Positions 1-11,527 of a stretch of 64,000 nt of DNA are shown here, piece after piece. The DNA is taken from contig CAMPDV010000225.1 of the NCBI GenBank assembly GCA_946699065.1, forward strand, positions 62,001 through 126,000. The letters are read 5' to 3'. The notes under the pieces were generated by a model, which was not told where the DNA came from, searched no databases, and saw nothing but the letters and a program-made list of their open reading frames with translations. The stretch is from Loxodes magnus (Eukaryota > Ciliophora > Karyorelictea > Loxodida > Loxodidae). Position numbers and translations under genes: made by a program. The stretch's first letter is position 1; each line of letters begins with the position of its first letter.

Positions 1-960
1 TATTCATGAAAAAGTGAAACGACATTCTGAATGACTTCAATTCTAATTTGTGAAAGTTTGAAAAAAAGCAAAAAAGAAACTTTTACTTCTAAATGGAGAT
101 ACTAAAGAAATATTTTCATATACTAAGAAAATTAAAAAGCCTAAAAAATAAAAAAAACAAGGATTAAGATTTGAATTAAAGAATTTTTTTCTATAAATTT
201 TTCCGCTTTATGTTGGATATATCCTAAATAATTTTCTAAAAATATATTATTTATTATTAAATGAATTTTAATTCTAAAATTAGTATAAATTAAAATTTTT
301 TTACTAAATATATAAGAGTCAAAAAACAACAATATTTCTATAATACAGCTACTCAAAAGTTTAAGAGAATGAAAATAGCTAAAATATATACTAAGCAGTT
401 TAGTAATCTTAACCAATTTCTAGTAATTACTTACACTAAGTTGAACAAATAATTTAGACAAAAAATTATCAGTATATATAAACTTAGAACCCAAATCTTA
501 TAATTTTCGAAAATATCTTTAAGATCTTCATTATCCTATTGATAATCCCTACTGTATATGTGGAGAGTATGGTACATTTGAGCACATTTTTAGATGCATA
601 TATTATTCTAATATAAGAGATTGACTATCGTAAAAGATTGAGAATTATGACTTAAGATGCTTTATATTATATGATTAAGGACTTATAAACTTCTTTCCTA
701 AGTCTTATTTGGGATATTTAGATTTATAAATAAAAGTATTTCACAAGAAACTTATATCAAGAAGATTAGAATTATTAGAAATGGAAAAAGTAAAAAAGGA
801 AAATATAAAAGAGAGACTATAACAAGAGTAATTTAAAATTGATGAGATCAAGATTATAATTAAAGAGCATTAAAAACATTTACTAATGTCTATAATTGAA
901 GAAAGCAATTCATACAGTTATAGATATCAAAAAACTCTTTTAATTTAAAATTTAAATAAA
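1..960 (+). mobile_element. LINE-A 3' fragment (truncated, rearranged)
   Basis: This is the 3' part of the LINE-A retrotransposon that is nearly complete, on the other strand, at 14.25-20.3 kb. With TAA/TAG read as Gln and TGA as Trp, about 530-960 encodes the C-terminal end of the reverse transcriptase, including the cysteine/histidine motif CICGEYGTFEHIFRC and then a basic, Glu/Lys-rich tail. It matches the copy at 42.6-45.1 kb in reverse orientation, but a stretch equivalent to 43.35-44.96 kb is missing and an unrelated ORF1 scrap (155-265) sits at that junction. The fragment starts outside the window. It cannot be functional because the catalytic domain is absent. Confidence 0.75.
155..265 (-). 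pseudogene. Scrap of a LINE ORF1 inside LINE-A
   Basis: On the minus strand this piece is nearly identical to 24190-24300 (inside the ORF1 at 23634) and to 44590-44690. It lies between two LINE-A segments that are not adjacent in the complete element, so it marks an insertion followed by deletion. An apparent 91-codon standard-code frame here merely straddles this join. Confidence 0.65.
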
Positions 961-1029
961 CAGTTTCATACAATAACTCTATTATTAAATTGATATATTA
1001 TTACTAAATAGCTTTAATTTATACCATTT

Positions 1030-2472
1030 ATTTTTATAAATAAATATTAAAATTTAAGTTCTAAAAACTAATTAAATTGCTAATGAAGCCATTTAAAGAA
1101 CTCTTTATTTAACTATAATTAATAAAACATAGAGAATATAAAGGAAGAAATATCTAAAAGGAATTTAAGTTCTAAGTAAACCAAAGGAAACTTTAGCTTT
1201 ATTACTTTAATAATATAAAATTCTAAATGATAGCAAAATATAGTTTAAAATAATCCTTTATAATAGTAAGATATTAATATTAAAAATACTATATCAAAAA
1301 TCTAAAATAATTCAATAATTATATGCTAGAATTAATTATCTTTGTATCTATTTAAAACTAATAAAGAGGATGGTTTTCATAATTTTGATAAGAGTTTTAA
1401 ATAATTGGTTAACAATAAGCATTTGATTACTAGATTATAAAAATATAAAAGTTCTCATTTAATAATTAATGTCTACAATAATTAAAGCAATAATTTAGTT
1501 AATTAAAAAGTAAATATAGTTAAACATATCTTTAGAGATAACTGTATAAAATAAAATTAATAAAGAATTATCAATAATTATAAATTTAATGAATGTATAA
1601 TTTTTAGTTCTAAGTAATATAAGTAATTATAATAATAATTTTAACTAACTTTTATTATATTTTAAAGTTAAGTATAAATTATTAGTTTATATATCAAATT
1701 TAATTAAACTTATTATAATTATGTAAAATTAATTATTTTATAATTGTCAGTTAAATAAATTTAAATATAAACCATTATTATTAATTTGCTAATAATAAGA
1801 AAATTATACTTACATAAAGTATTTAACTATAATTAAATTACTTTATTTCTTTTATTTAAAAACATATTTTAACTAAAACTATCCTATAAAATTATAAGTG
1901 CTAAAAGATTAACTTTTATTTATCCTATCATTTTTATTATTTATATATATATCAACAATTATATTAGAAAGGCCCATATTTTAGCTTAAAAATAGTTAAA
2001 TAAATTATAATTATTAAAATAATTTATTTTAATTTTTAAAAATTAATAATTTAAAAATCTTATTTACTATTTAAAAGTTTAAATAATAAGTCATAATAAT
2101 AAACTATAAGAGTTTCAATATTTTGAGTATTGAGACATAATTGTATAATTATTGGCATTTAACCAGGCAAATTATGCTAAATTTAAAAGTTTGCATATTT
2201 CATTCATGGTTCTCTTTCACACTCATCTTGATAAAGAATTTTTCAGATAATTAAATCTACTTATTGGCTTTTAATTAAACTATTTTCTGTTTACTCTAGT
2301 TCTTAAAAATCTCTAATGGTCTTCTAAATTCTATTGATGAAATATTTTTATGTACTTATCTAATTTAATTATCTTATTTTTTGTAAACTATTTATTAATA
2401 TAGTTTAGTCATATAAAAGAGTCTTTTACACTATTTTCCATTAATTATTTTAAGTTTATTAACAAATTTTTA
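1030..2472. repeat. Repeat R2, copy 1
   Basis: An AT-rich 1.4-kb segment that recurs at 24485-26865 (same orientation, interrupted by a retroelement) and at 41163-42590 (inverted). It always sits next to a LINE or a WD40 unit. I see no convincing coding frame: reading frames are open only because TGA is rare in such sequence. This copy has an uninterrupted site near 1285-1300 that carries an insertion in the 24.7-kb copy. Confidence 0.7.
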
Positions 2473-2780
2473 ATAAATGAAAAGATGGTGGGAGCCGAGA
2501 ATGACCTTCGTGACAACATTTTCTGGTTTTATGGCTAGGAACAAGTTCATTTCCTGTCGCTGAGGAAGTCCCTGGTCAGTGTCATTTTCTGAAGGGAACA
2601 CTGTCTTTGAGATTATCCGCTCTTGGTAGGGGCTTGAAGCCTGGCTGCTTATAGCGATGGAGCTCCCTATCAGCTGTACCTGGAGCACAACAGGATATCC
2701 CCGTTATACCATAAAAAGAGAGCATCGGGTCGTGCAATCGGAAAGGAGTTTCTGGTCCAAAAATTTATTTAGTTGAAATT
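2473..2780 (-). mobile_element. SINE-like GC-rich element, copy 1
   Basis: About 300 bp at near-balanced base composition in a very AT-rich background. It is closely similar to 40856-41162 and 53601-53903. Read on the minus strand it ends with a run of T after a conserved block, as a Pol III transcript would, and contains a degenerate B-box-like GGTTTCAAGCC (here seen as GCTTCAAGCC). A 72-codon frame spans it, but its substitutions between copies do not look constrained. It lies exactly between the WD40 3' flank and repeat R2. Confidence 0.55.
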
Positions 2781-3279
2781 ATTAATTAAAAAATAAATAA
2801 TAAAAAAACAAAATTTAATTTAAAATAAAATAAATAAAATACTTAATTAAATTTTTTAATTAATAATCAAGATTATAAACCAGCTTTAACCTTATAAATA
2901 ATATTTTAACTACTTCACAAAAAAAAAAAAAAATTTTTACTTAACTTTAAATTTTTACAAAATATAAAAATAAATCTATAAAATTTTATAGAATAAAATT
3001 AAACTTAAACTTATTTTACGTCTTCATTTAACAAAATTATACTTTTAATATTTTTAAACATTACCCACTTTAAATCAACATGCCTCACTAATTTCAATAA
3101 CCTATATTATTCTTTTTTTTAAACCAATAATATTTAAGAACATAACAAATTTTAAATAAATATTAATCAAATACTTCATATAACAAAAAACATTATTACC
3201 ACTCAGCATTCATTTAAATGCGTTACCAATATCTTATTTCTTTAATCGTAAAATTAAATTAAGTCAAATCATAAGTTAC
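2781..3279. repeat. WD40-unit 3' flank (outer end of inverted repeat)
   Basis: Conserved non-coding flank downstream of the WD40 gene. It matches 23124-23633, 40350-40855 and, split by an insertion, 53391-54205. The copy downstream of W2 is cut short at about 14250 where LINE-A begins. It contains an intact version (about 2978-3000) of the site duplicated around the SINE-like element at 53.6 kb. Nothing coding is seen. Confidence 0.7.
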
Positions 3280-4239
3280 TCAACTCGAAATCCTCCACTT
3301 TCTTATCGTCTCGTCATATCCTCCCGATACCAACCATCTATTATCAATACTCAATGCTATAGAATATATTCATCTTGCATGCCCTTGTAAAGTCTATATA
3401 CACTCACCCCTATCAAAGTTCCAAATCTTGATTGTTTTATCCCTTGAACCAGAAAATATTACACTTGAATCAACACTTAACTGAATACTTGGTACACCAC
3501 CTGCATGACCTTAAAGAGTACGAATACACTAACCAGAAGAGAAATCCCATATCTTAATAGTACTGTCAACAGAACCTGATACTATATACCTATTATCCTT
3601 AGACACTATCACCGATCTAACTCAGTCTAAATGCCCAGTAAGAGTTCGCACAATCTGACCAGTCTAGAAATCCCAAATCTTTATAGTTGTATCATCAGAT
3701 CCCGATATAATATATCTAGAGTCATAGGAGATTACTACCGATATAACATATTAAGTATGCCCAGACAAAGTTCTTTGGAGATCACCATTGAGGAAATTTC
3801 AGATCTTTATGGTTTAATCTCTAGATGCCGATATAATATATTTAGAGTCATAGGAGATTACTACCGATCTAACTATATTAGTATGTCCCGTTAAAGTTCT
3901 TAGGAGAGTACCTGTCTGGAAATTCCAGATCTTTATCGAATTTTCAGGAGTTCCTGAACCTGATACAATTCAATTCAGATCACTTGATATGGCTACCGAG
4001 CAAACACGTGAAATGTGACCAGCGATGACTTAGTCTAAAAATATAAAAGAAATACCTTTACTTTGGTCATAACTGATTTTGTTTATAAGCTTTTAGTAGC
4101 ATAAATTGGGCAGAATTTCATACTTAAAATGAAGTAGAGATATTTTCCCTAAAATGTGGCTTCTCGTTCTTAAGAGTTTTCTTAAAAAAATACTTTTAGT
4201 AAATTGCTTTTCTTTTTTCTCCATTTATTTTTTCTCCAT
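3280..4239 (-). CDS. WD40 repeat protein W1 (six blades)
   Basis: A predicted beta-propeller protein of about 310 residues. The start is the ATG at 4239, followed by a Met-Glu-Lys-Lys-Gln repeat that begins every copy. A basic 55-residue N-terminal domain precedes a 27-nt intron (4035-4061). Six WD repeats follow, each about 42 residues, with the GH...TIKIW[ND]F pattern. It ends RISS and TGA at 3280-3282. Many of the KIW tryptophans are TGA and many glutamines TAA/TAG. It has one blade fewer than the other four copies. The ligand is unknown; WD40 propellers are usually binding platforms. It is divergent from gene X, separated by a shared 1.2-kb upstream region. All codons read through without a frameshift. 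Confidence 0.85.
4035..4061 (-). other. 27-nt spliceosomal intron in W1
   Basis: It begins GTAAAGGTATT and ends TTTTTAG on the minus strand. Removing it joins the N-terminal domain in frame to the first WD blade. The same intron is 28 nt in W2-W5; the one-base length change alters the unspliced frame but leaves the spliced frame intact, which argues that it really is removed. Confidence 0.85.
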
Positions 4240-5415
4240 TTTAATTTTTATAACTTACTTCAATAACTTTTTAATTAAAATAACTCAATAAATTTTACTG
4301 ACTCAATTTAAATAAAATTAAACAATAAAATTATTTAATTATTTATTAAGCATACTTATAAATATCTTATTTCTTAAATATTTATTTTTCTATTTTTGTC
4401 TTATAACAAGACAATATATAAAACTAATAGTACATGCTTTTACAATTTTAATTATTTTATTCCTTTTTACTTTTAAATAAAAGGATAAATTATTATTTCA
4501 AAAGTTTATAACGAAGAATTTATATCCTTATTATAATAACTTTAATATGCATTTATTAATTAAAACTTATTTGTGCTTTAAATCAAAGACTTTTAATAAT
4601 AAAGCCTTACTTCTTTGTAAACTAATTTAAATGATAAATAAAATATTACAATTCTTTTAATCTACTGTTATTAATTATTGCTTTTTACTTACATTTAATC
4701 AAAAAAAACATTTATTTAAGCTTTTTACTAATTTAAGAAATAAAATAAGTTTCTTATTAATTAGTTTAAATAAATATTAAAAAACATCAAATTATTTAAA
4801 TCAAAGCATATTTAGAATTTATAAGATAAATTCTTTTAATTATCCACTTTCTTACTACTATTTCATTAAAACTTTTTATTTATAAAGGTCTCTCTTATAA
4901 TATTAAACTAATATAATTCTTTAATTAATAAAGATATTAGATTAGTTATAATAAATACATTTAGATAATTTCTCTTTTTATAGCAAACTAATATTATATT
5001 TATTATTTATGTTATTTTTGTAATTATCATTTCTAATTAATAATACCTAAATTATTTTACTTTATATTACACTTACTTCTTTTCTATTATTCTATACAAA
5101 TCTATATTATATTGCTACTACTATTAATACTCTCTTTATTAAAATTACTTGTTTGATATAAATAAAATTATAAGCTTTTAGGAAAGAAAGCATATTTTTA
5201 ATATATTCTATTATTATTTTCTGAATTAATAGAAAGAGTAAACTTAACATAATATGTTTCTTTGTAGTATGAGATAATATAAGTATTAGATTAGCTAATA
5301 TAAGCTATTTAAAACTAATCTAACAGATTATTATTTACTCTTAATACATTTTATTAATCTACTATTATTCTATATCCTTCGGTTCCTAATCAGCAATACT
5401 TCATGTTTTACTTTA
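4240..5415. repeat. WD40 upstream flank / inner end of inverted repeat
   Basis: AT-rich flank shared with the regions upstream of W2 (11528-12948), W3, W4, W5 and the right-end partial copy. Compared with W2, W3 and W5, a segment of about 200-250 bp is missing at about 4915. It presumably carries the W1 promoter, but no motif can be singled out. Its inner edge is the start of the unique sequence of gene X. Confidence 0.7.
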
Positions 5416-5493
5416 TAGCACATCATCATTTGTAAATTCTGCAATATTGGAGTATAAGACGAAACTCCCATCATAAGTACATGAGAATAATAT

Positions 5494-8400
5494 ATGGAAG
5501 AAAGATGTAAATTTTAATTGTACAACATTTACCTCAATAACAGGTTAGAACTAATAGATTTACCAAACTTTTAACTAATACACATATATGAGGCAGTTAC
5601 AAATTTGATTTATGAATATGTAATAAATAAGAAAAACTGAAGTAATAAATAGACTTTATAGTAAAAGATTACATTAAAGAAATATTAGAAAAAGGAAGAA
5701 AAGATACATTGAAAGAATTTTATCAAATTAAAAAGTAATTGGCAAAGAATTTTTTGGGATTTAATGAACATACGTTATTATATAATGAATTAACTAAACA
5801 AAGAAAATAGAAACTAAACAAGGGAGATCAAGAGGAAGTTTAGAGGAAAGTTGAATTTAATCTAAGATAAGTGTAAAAAAAATTAACGGATAGTGAAAAC
5901 GAATTAAGAACTAAAATTTAGCTCTAAAGAATTTTCTAATTAATTAATTATATTGTGCTTAATTAAAAGCCAAGCATAAGCTAAAATTATATCTTATTTT
6001 AACCTCTTATCTTTATTTAAATTGTATTAGATTGCATTATCTCATTTCTACTAATCAGATTCTCATATCAATTACCATTATAAAATCAATCAACTAAACT
6101 AAAATTAAGTCTCTAACAACTAAAAAGGGGCTACCATATATAATAGCTATGGATTAAACCTTTAAAAATTACTTATTTATACTAAATTTACTATCTCTCT
6201 TAATATTAAGCCTTTAGCTTTAACTCAATTTACATCTCTTTAACTAAGACTAACAATTTATTCTATTTATAAGCTATTTTACTATATAATTAAGGATCTC
6301 ATTTTTAATCATTCTAGGTGTTGCTGTTAAACAATAAAATTAAAGCTAGTTAAACATTATTCAAGAAAAGGATAACAGGGATAATATAATAAAAAGCTAA
6401 TGAAAATCTATAATCTAATAAAATAAGAACTTCATTAAATCAACCTAAATAAATTACACCTAGAAAATTTATAACTAAGTAAATTATATTTAAGTTAAAG
6501 CTAGAATTTTAGATTGCAATTTTGATAAAAATTACCTTCAAAAGCTGAAAAATTGTATGAAATAACTATTGCATAAAACAATTTTAGGAAAGATAAATAG
6601 AATAAAACAAAAGATAAAATGAGAGAAACAACAATAATAAAAAGATAAATTTAAGAAAAAAACTAAGATGCTATAAAATTAAAAGAAGGCCTAAATATAT
6701 AGATAAAGTTATTTTGTGTAATTTTTCTGCTAGATATCAACGCTAAAAGAAAAAGAAATATAATATATGCTGAATATAAGCATAACTATGAAAAGAAAAC
6801 TAGAATAAAAGTTGAATAGCCATAAATTCAAGCAATATTTATTTCTAATGAGTAGAACTTACATTCGATATATCACTGTAGAAATTCGAACAAAACTTAA
6901 AAGAACAAGAATTATATCTCTAATTGCGATTTATAAAGATGTTATGATAATTTTGAGTGCGTGTTTTGGCTTATTTAAGCCTTTAGAGTTTTTTCAAGCC
7001 TAAATTTTAATTTATTTTTTTGCCTTTAATTATTCTAACAAAATTAATTGCATATTCTTTTATTTCTTAGTGTTTCTCAATTAAATTTGTACATTTTCAT
7101 AGCTCTTCTATTTCTTAACTTTATAATTTTTGCATTAAAAAATTCCATCAGCTGAGAAATATAATATCTAAGAATATTTCTTAGGATATTAATTTGAAGA
7201 TAAATGAAGACTAATTTATATAAGTAGGCTATTATCTTTTAGTACCTATAGGTATTACCTTATTTTCTTAAATTTCCTTAATAATTAATCTTCCTCTGAT
7301 TTATTATAAATTTTACTTTCTTTATTAAAACTTTCTTCAATTGATGAACTAATTAGTCTTATTATCTTACTAATTAAGATCTAATTAGCTTTATGCTTCT
7401 AATTTTTCTAAATTTACAAATACTTACTCTTTTATTTTAAGCCTCGTGCAATATAGATTTTCTTTCATATTATTACACTTTTTATACAGTTCCGTCTTTT
7501 ATAATCTTTATTTCTCATCTAATCTCCAATGAGATATTTCTATAGGAATGCTTAGCTGTATAGGTAAATATTCAGACTAATTTTTTTATAAATTATAGTC
7601 TTCTACTATCTATGTTCTGTTTACTTAAAAAGCTTAAATTACTTTATTAAATTTTAATAATTTAAGACTTAACTGTAATGAAGAGTTATTAATGAACTCT
7701 TTTCTTGGCTCTATTTTAATAAATAAACACTTATATTTTATTAATTTTTTAATTAAATTTATTTAAAAAAAGAAAAGCTAATCCTTAATTTATTGAAGCA
7801 AGTAAATCATTATCAACTTAATAAAAGTTACTAAACAATTGTATTAGCTCTAGAGATTAAATTTTATTATAGATTAGTTATAGAATCAGTAAAACCTTCT
7901 ATTTTTTGTGATACTATTCATAAACAAGTAGTGAACAGTTAACTTGCAAGATTGAGGAAGAGATTTAGTTCTTGATAGAATAATATAAACATTAGAAGTA
8001 ACAAATGAAGACTAAGGTAAGAACACTTTAATATCACTAATATGTATAATTATAACCTAATTGAATACAACTTAAAGGTGTAAATTTCAAGCTTCACTTA
8101 AAATTCTTAAATGGTATCATGCTGAGATATCAATTCTTAAAAATACTAGGACTTAACTTAAAGAGACAATTTTTAAGCAGAAAAGAAGATTTCAAATAAG
8201 ATGTTTAAAAGCATTGAAGTTAATTAAAGAGTCTAGCTGAAAGTTGTAATTTAAATTCAAGGATTTTATAGAAGTCAATTCTCCATTGGCCTGAACATCA
8301 AGAACTCCAAAAAGCAAAAATAACTAAAGGGAATAGAAGCGGTAAAAGGCAGAGTTTAGGAGCAAGTTATAGATATGAAATAATAATTTAAGCCTTCAAG

Positions 8401-9416
8401 TGAACTTGATTCATCTAATAATTTTAACATTCATTGAATTATTTAGAATAAGAACATTAGTTTGCTTGGTTATCTTTTAATAGTATTTAAATTTTAATCT
8501 TTTAGCTATAAAGCATTAGAGCAAAATCATAGTATCATCTTATTTAAAAATAAGGAATGGATTAAAATAATAATAATAAGAGTCAAGTTTAGATGAAGGA
8601 AATTAGTATAATTTTAAGAAAAAGGAGAATAATAATATTAGAAGACTTCTACTAAAAGTATTTCTATTAATAAATATATTAATTAAATATCTTTAATTTA
8701 ATATAAATCTTAATTAAATAAAAGAAAACTTCCTATTTCATTTAAATTAAAGAAATAAAGAAATTAACTGGGAACAATAAAAATTTGAATATCTTCTAAA
8801 TCTTCATTAAAATTTTATCTCCATCTAAACTAATTGAGAATTTATTTCAAAATTAGAACTTTAGATTTAGTAAATAAATAAGAATAATTATGATTATTAG
8901 TAAATAAGAAAGTATAAGTCATAAATCAAAAAGATATTAATAGATATCAAAAATAAAATCTTAAGACTTTATTATTTACTGAAGCTATTAGAAATTACTT
9001 TTATTTGAAAGAGAAAAAGGACTAACTCAGCAGAATAAGTGTAAAACACTATAAAATACCTGCTAAAAGTAAAATCTAAGAAGTATAAAATAAATAAATA
9101 GGAAATATTATAATCAGTTTTAATTCTGAATTTGAGGATTCAGAAAAATCTTCACAAAATAAAGAAATACCTCATTAATTCATTACAAAAGTGGCAAAAA
9201 ATAGATAAAATAAGATAATTAAAGACCATTGAATGAGCTACAGCCTTCAGTTCAATAAATGGGAAGTGAAAAATATAATTTAGAGAAAGATCTTTAATGT
9301 AGAGAATAAGAACAGTTTAGGAAATAAGACTCAAATAAAAAGTATCTATAAATCAAAATCAATCTAGAAAGCCAATTTTTATTTTGTCTAGTAAATTTTT
9401 TGTTAGCATGTACTGA
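5494..9416 (+). CDS. Gene X: large unrecognised protein, about 1,300 residues
   Basis: I do not recognise this protein. With TAA/TAG as Gln and TGA as Trp one frame runs from the ATG at 5494 to TGA at 9414-9416, if a 26-nt GT-AG intron (5642-5667) is removed. Upstream of 5494 the frame stays coding-like and contains a Cys-X2-Cys pair (CKFC, near 5431), so the true start may be slightly earlier. The N-terminal 200 residues are charged and probably helical (Lys/Glu-rich). About 6840-7900 is hydrophobic and could include membrane segments, although AT-rich DNA mimics this. The last 500 residues are basic and end in SSKFFVSMY. The inverted copy at 58835-62761 keeps the C-terminal frame with mainly conservative changes. 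Its place between inverted WD40 copies makes a mobility or partner role possible, but no transposase motif was found. Confidence 0.6.
5642..5667 (+). other. Candidate 26-nt intron in gene X
   Basis: Starts GTAATAAATAG and ends TAAAAG. Its removal joins two strongly coding-like frames (one ending ...VINKKNW, the next starting YIKEILEKG). The length is close to the WD40 intron. Shorter alternatives ending at the AG of 5652 (11 nt) or 5661 (20 nt) give the same frame; the 20-nt acceptor is lost in the second copy of X. Confidence 0.55.
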
Positions 9417-11527
9417 TAGAAAGGGACTGAGGGATTTTTAACAATTATTTCACTAAATTATTTAAAGTGTCTTAAACCTAGAATTAGAAAACTTTGATTT
9501 TAATTATAAATTAGATAAAATTTCATTAATTATTAATTATTAGATATTATTTTTCTATGAAATTAAATTTATAAAAATAATAAATATAAGATACGTAAAT
9601 AAATTATAATACTAATATTATAATAATATTATTTTAGCTTATAATTTGTAATTATAAATTAGTAAGTTTTATAAATTTAATTATCAGAAATTTTTATTTT
9701 AATTAAAATATTTAAATAATATTAAATTTTTAAATAAGCAAGAATAATATTCAAATTTACTATCATTTATATTTTATTTTTTTAATAGAAATTTATTAAA
9801 AAGTTTAATCTTATTTTATTTGTATATCTATTGTTCTTAGACAATCAGTAACTCTCCTTTTAATAAAATACTCCTAGTTTCATATTTTTTTATTTATAGG
9901 CATATTTTAATCAATAAAATTAAAAAATAAATGTGCTTTGAATTCAAATTTTAATTAATTATGCTACTTTACTTAATATATAAAGTTAGAATTCTAATAT
10001 TTAAATAAAATTATTTTTAAAAAATGAAGCTGAATTTCATATTAAGTTTAGAAAATAAAAAATTAAATATTTTTACTTATTTATTCAAATATTGAAAAGA
10101 TTCCACTTAAGTAGAAGTTTAAAATTTGAAACTAATAAAAAAATTAGTACTTGTACCATAATATACATCCTTAAAGGATGAAAAATAGTAAAAATAAACT
10201 ATCTTCTAATAGGCTACTTATAAAAAAACTGAGAGTTAGAGAATTTTTTAATATTTTTAATTTTTTATATTTTGAAACTGAAAATTTCTAAGAATAATTA
10301 TTTTTATGTTGAATTTCTATATTTAAAAGTCAATCGATGCCAGATTTGTAAGATTTTTAATATTCTTTAATATTTATCTTTATCACAAATATTGTTAAGT
10401 ATAAAATTTAAAATTTAATTTTTTTAATCTTTTTAATTAATTAATTTATACTTTATTTTTCTTTAACAATAATTTTAAATAATTTAATAGAATTTGATAG
10501 TATCAATTAAATAATTAGTAAATTTTATATTCATTTTTTATAGAAAAATTTAATTTTCTAAGTTTTCCTTATAATTTTTCATTTAACTTTTAAAAATATT
10601 TTAGTACATTTCTAAGTTAAAATATAGATTACATAATTGATTATATGTTTTATCTAAACATTAATAAAATATTTAAATATTTATTTATAATATCATTTAG
10701 AATTATAAATTTTCTTAATATTTTTTAAATTATATTTAATTAATTATTTTGTATTTACTTTGGTTTTTTATAAAATATTAATAGATTTTATATAAATTAT
10801 TTTAAATATTTATTAAACATAAAGAAAAATATTAATTTTCCTTATTTTAATTTAAAATATTATTCTTAATAAGAAATGTAATCACAGTTTTATTAAATAT
10901 TTTATCTAGAGGATAAGAAAATTTCTTATTAGTCTCTAATTAAACCTATCTTTAACTAGTTAAAGTACTTAGAATATTTCCAAGTACAGTTAAAGCAAAA
11001 AGGAATTTTCTTTTAAGTTTTTATGAATTAATATTACTAAATGAGTTAGTAAAGGAGGCTATAATATATTAAACACTTGATTTTAAGATAAATAGAGGAT
11101 TTTAGATATATGAATAATTGACTCTATTGAAAATTTAAGCTAACTTTCCTTGGTTTAGTTATATAAAAGAATAATGTTTTCTCTTTACTATTTATTTTAG
11201 TTCATATAATTACCTAAATGTTTTATAGAACTAGTATCATTAATACTTTAAATTTAATATATTCTTATACTCAGAAAAATTTTTAAACTTAGATAAATTA
11301 AGACTAAATATTTTACAAAATGTACCTTTTTATCAGTTTTCCAAGCAAAAGTTAATTACAAAAGATAGTTAATAAAAAGGCATATATAAATATAATTTAA
11401 ATTTAGGAAAATTATAAATAATCTAAAAGTCTAGCTTATTTTAATGCCTAAGTTTCAAATAATTCTATAATTATCTATATTTCTTTTTATATTTTAATCT
11501 TTTGTAATGTATAAGATTAATAAATGA
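9417..11527. repeat. Conserved non-coding segment of the WD40-X unit
   Basis: Extremely AT-rich 2.1-kb stretch found again at 36010-38070 and, inverted, at 56701-58834. It holds no convincing frame. A perfect short palindrome, CATCCTTAAAGGATG (about 10167), recurs as CATCCTTTAAGGATG near 58060 and is degenerate near 36730. The copy at 36 kb is present without gene X, so this segment and the WD40 gene can travel without it. Confidence 0.65.

Noticed and set aside
2473-2780. GAGGAAGTCC in the GC-rich element suggested an RNase P RNA or a tRNA/5S/7SL relative.
   Set aside because: No other conserved region of those RNAs could be placed, and the three copies vary in the surrounding structure.
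5642-5652. An 11-nt intron in gene X (GTAATAAATAG).
   Set aside because: Shorter than any established spliceosomal intron; the 26-nt alternative fits the same frame and the size of the WD40 intron.
6812-7003. A 63-codon standard-code frame conserved almost perfectly in both copies of gene X (also 61239-61430).
   Set aside because: It lies in a different frame inside the longer gene X frame. The two copies are so similar that any frame would look conserved, and it has no ATG (TTG start).
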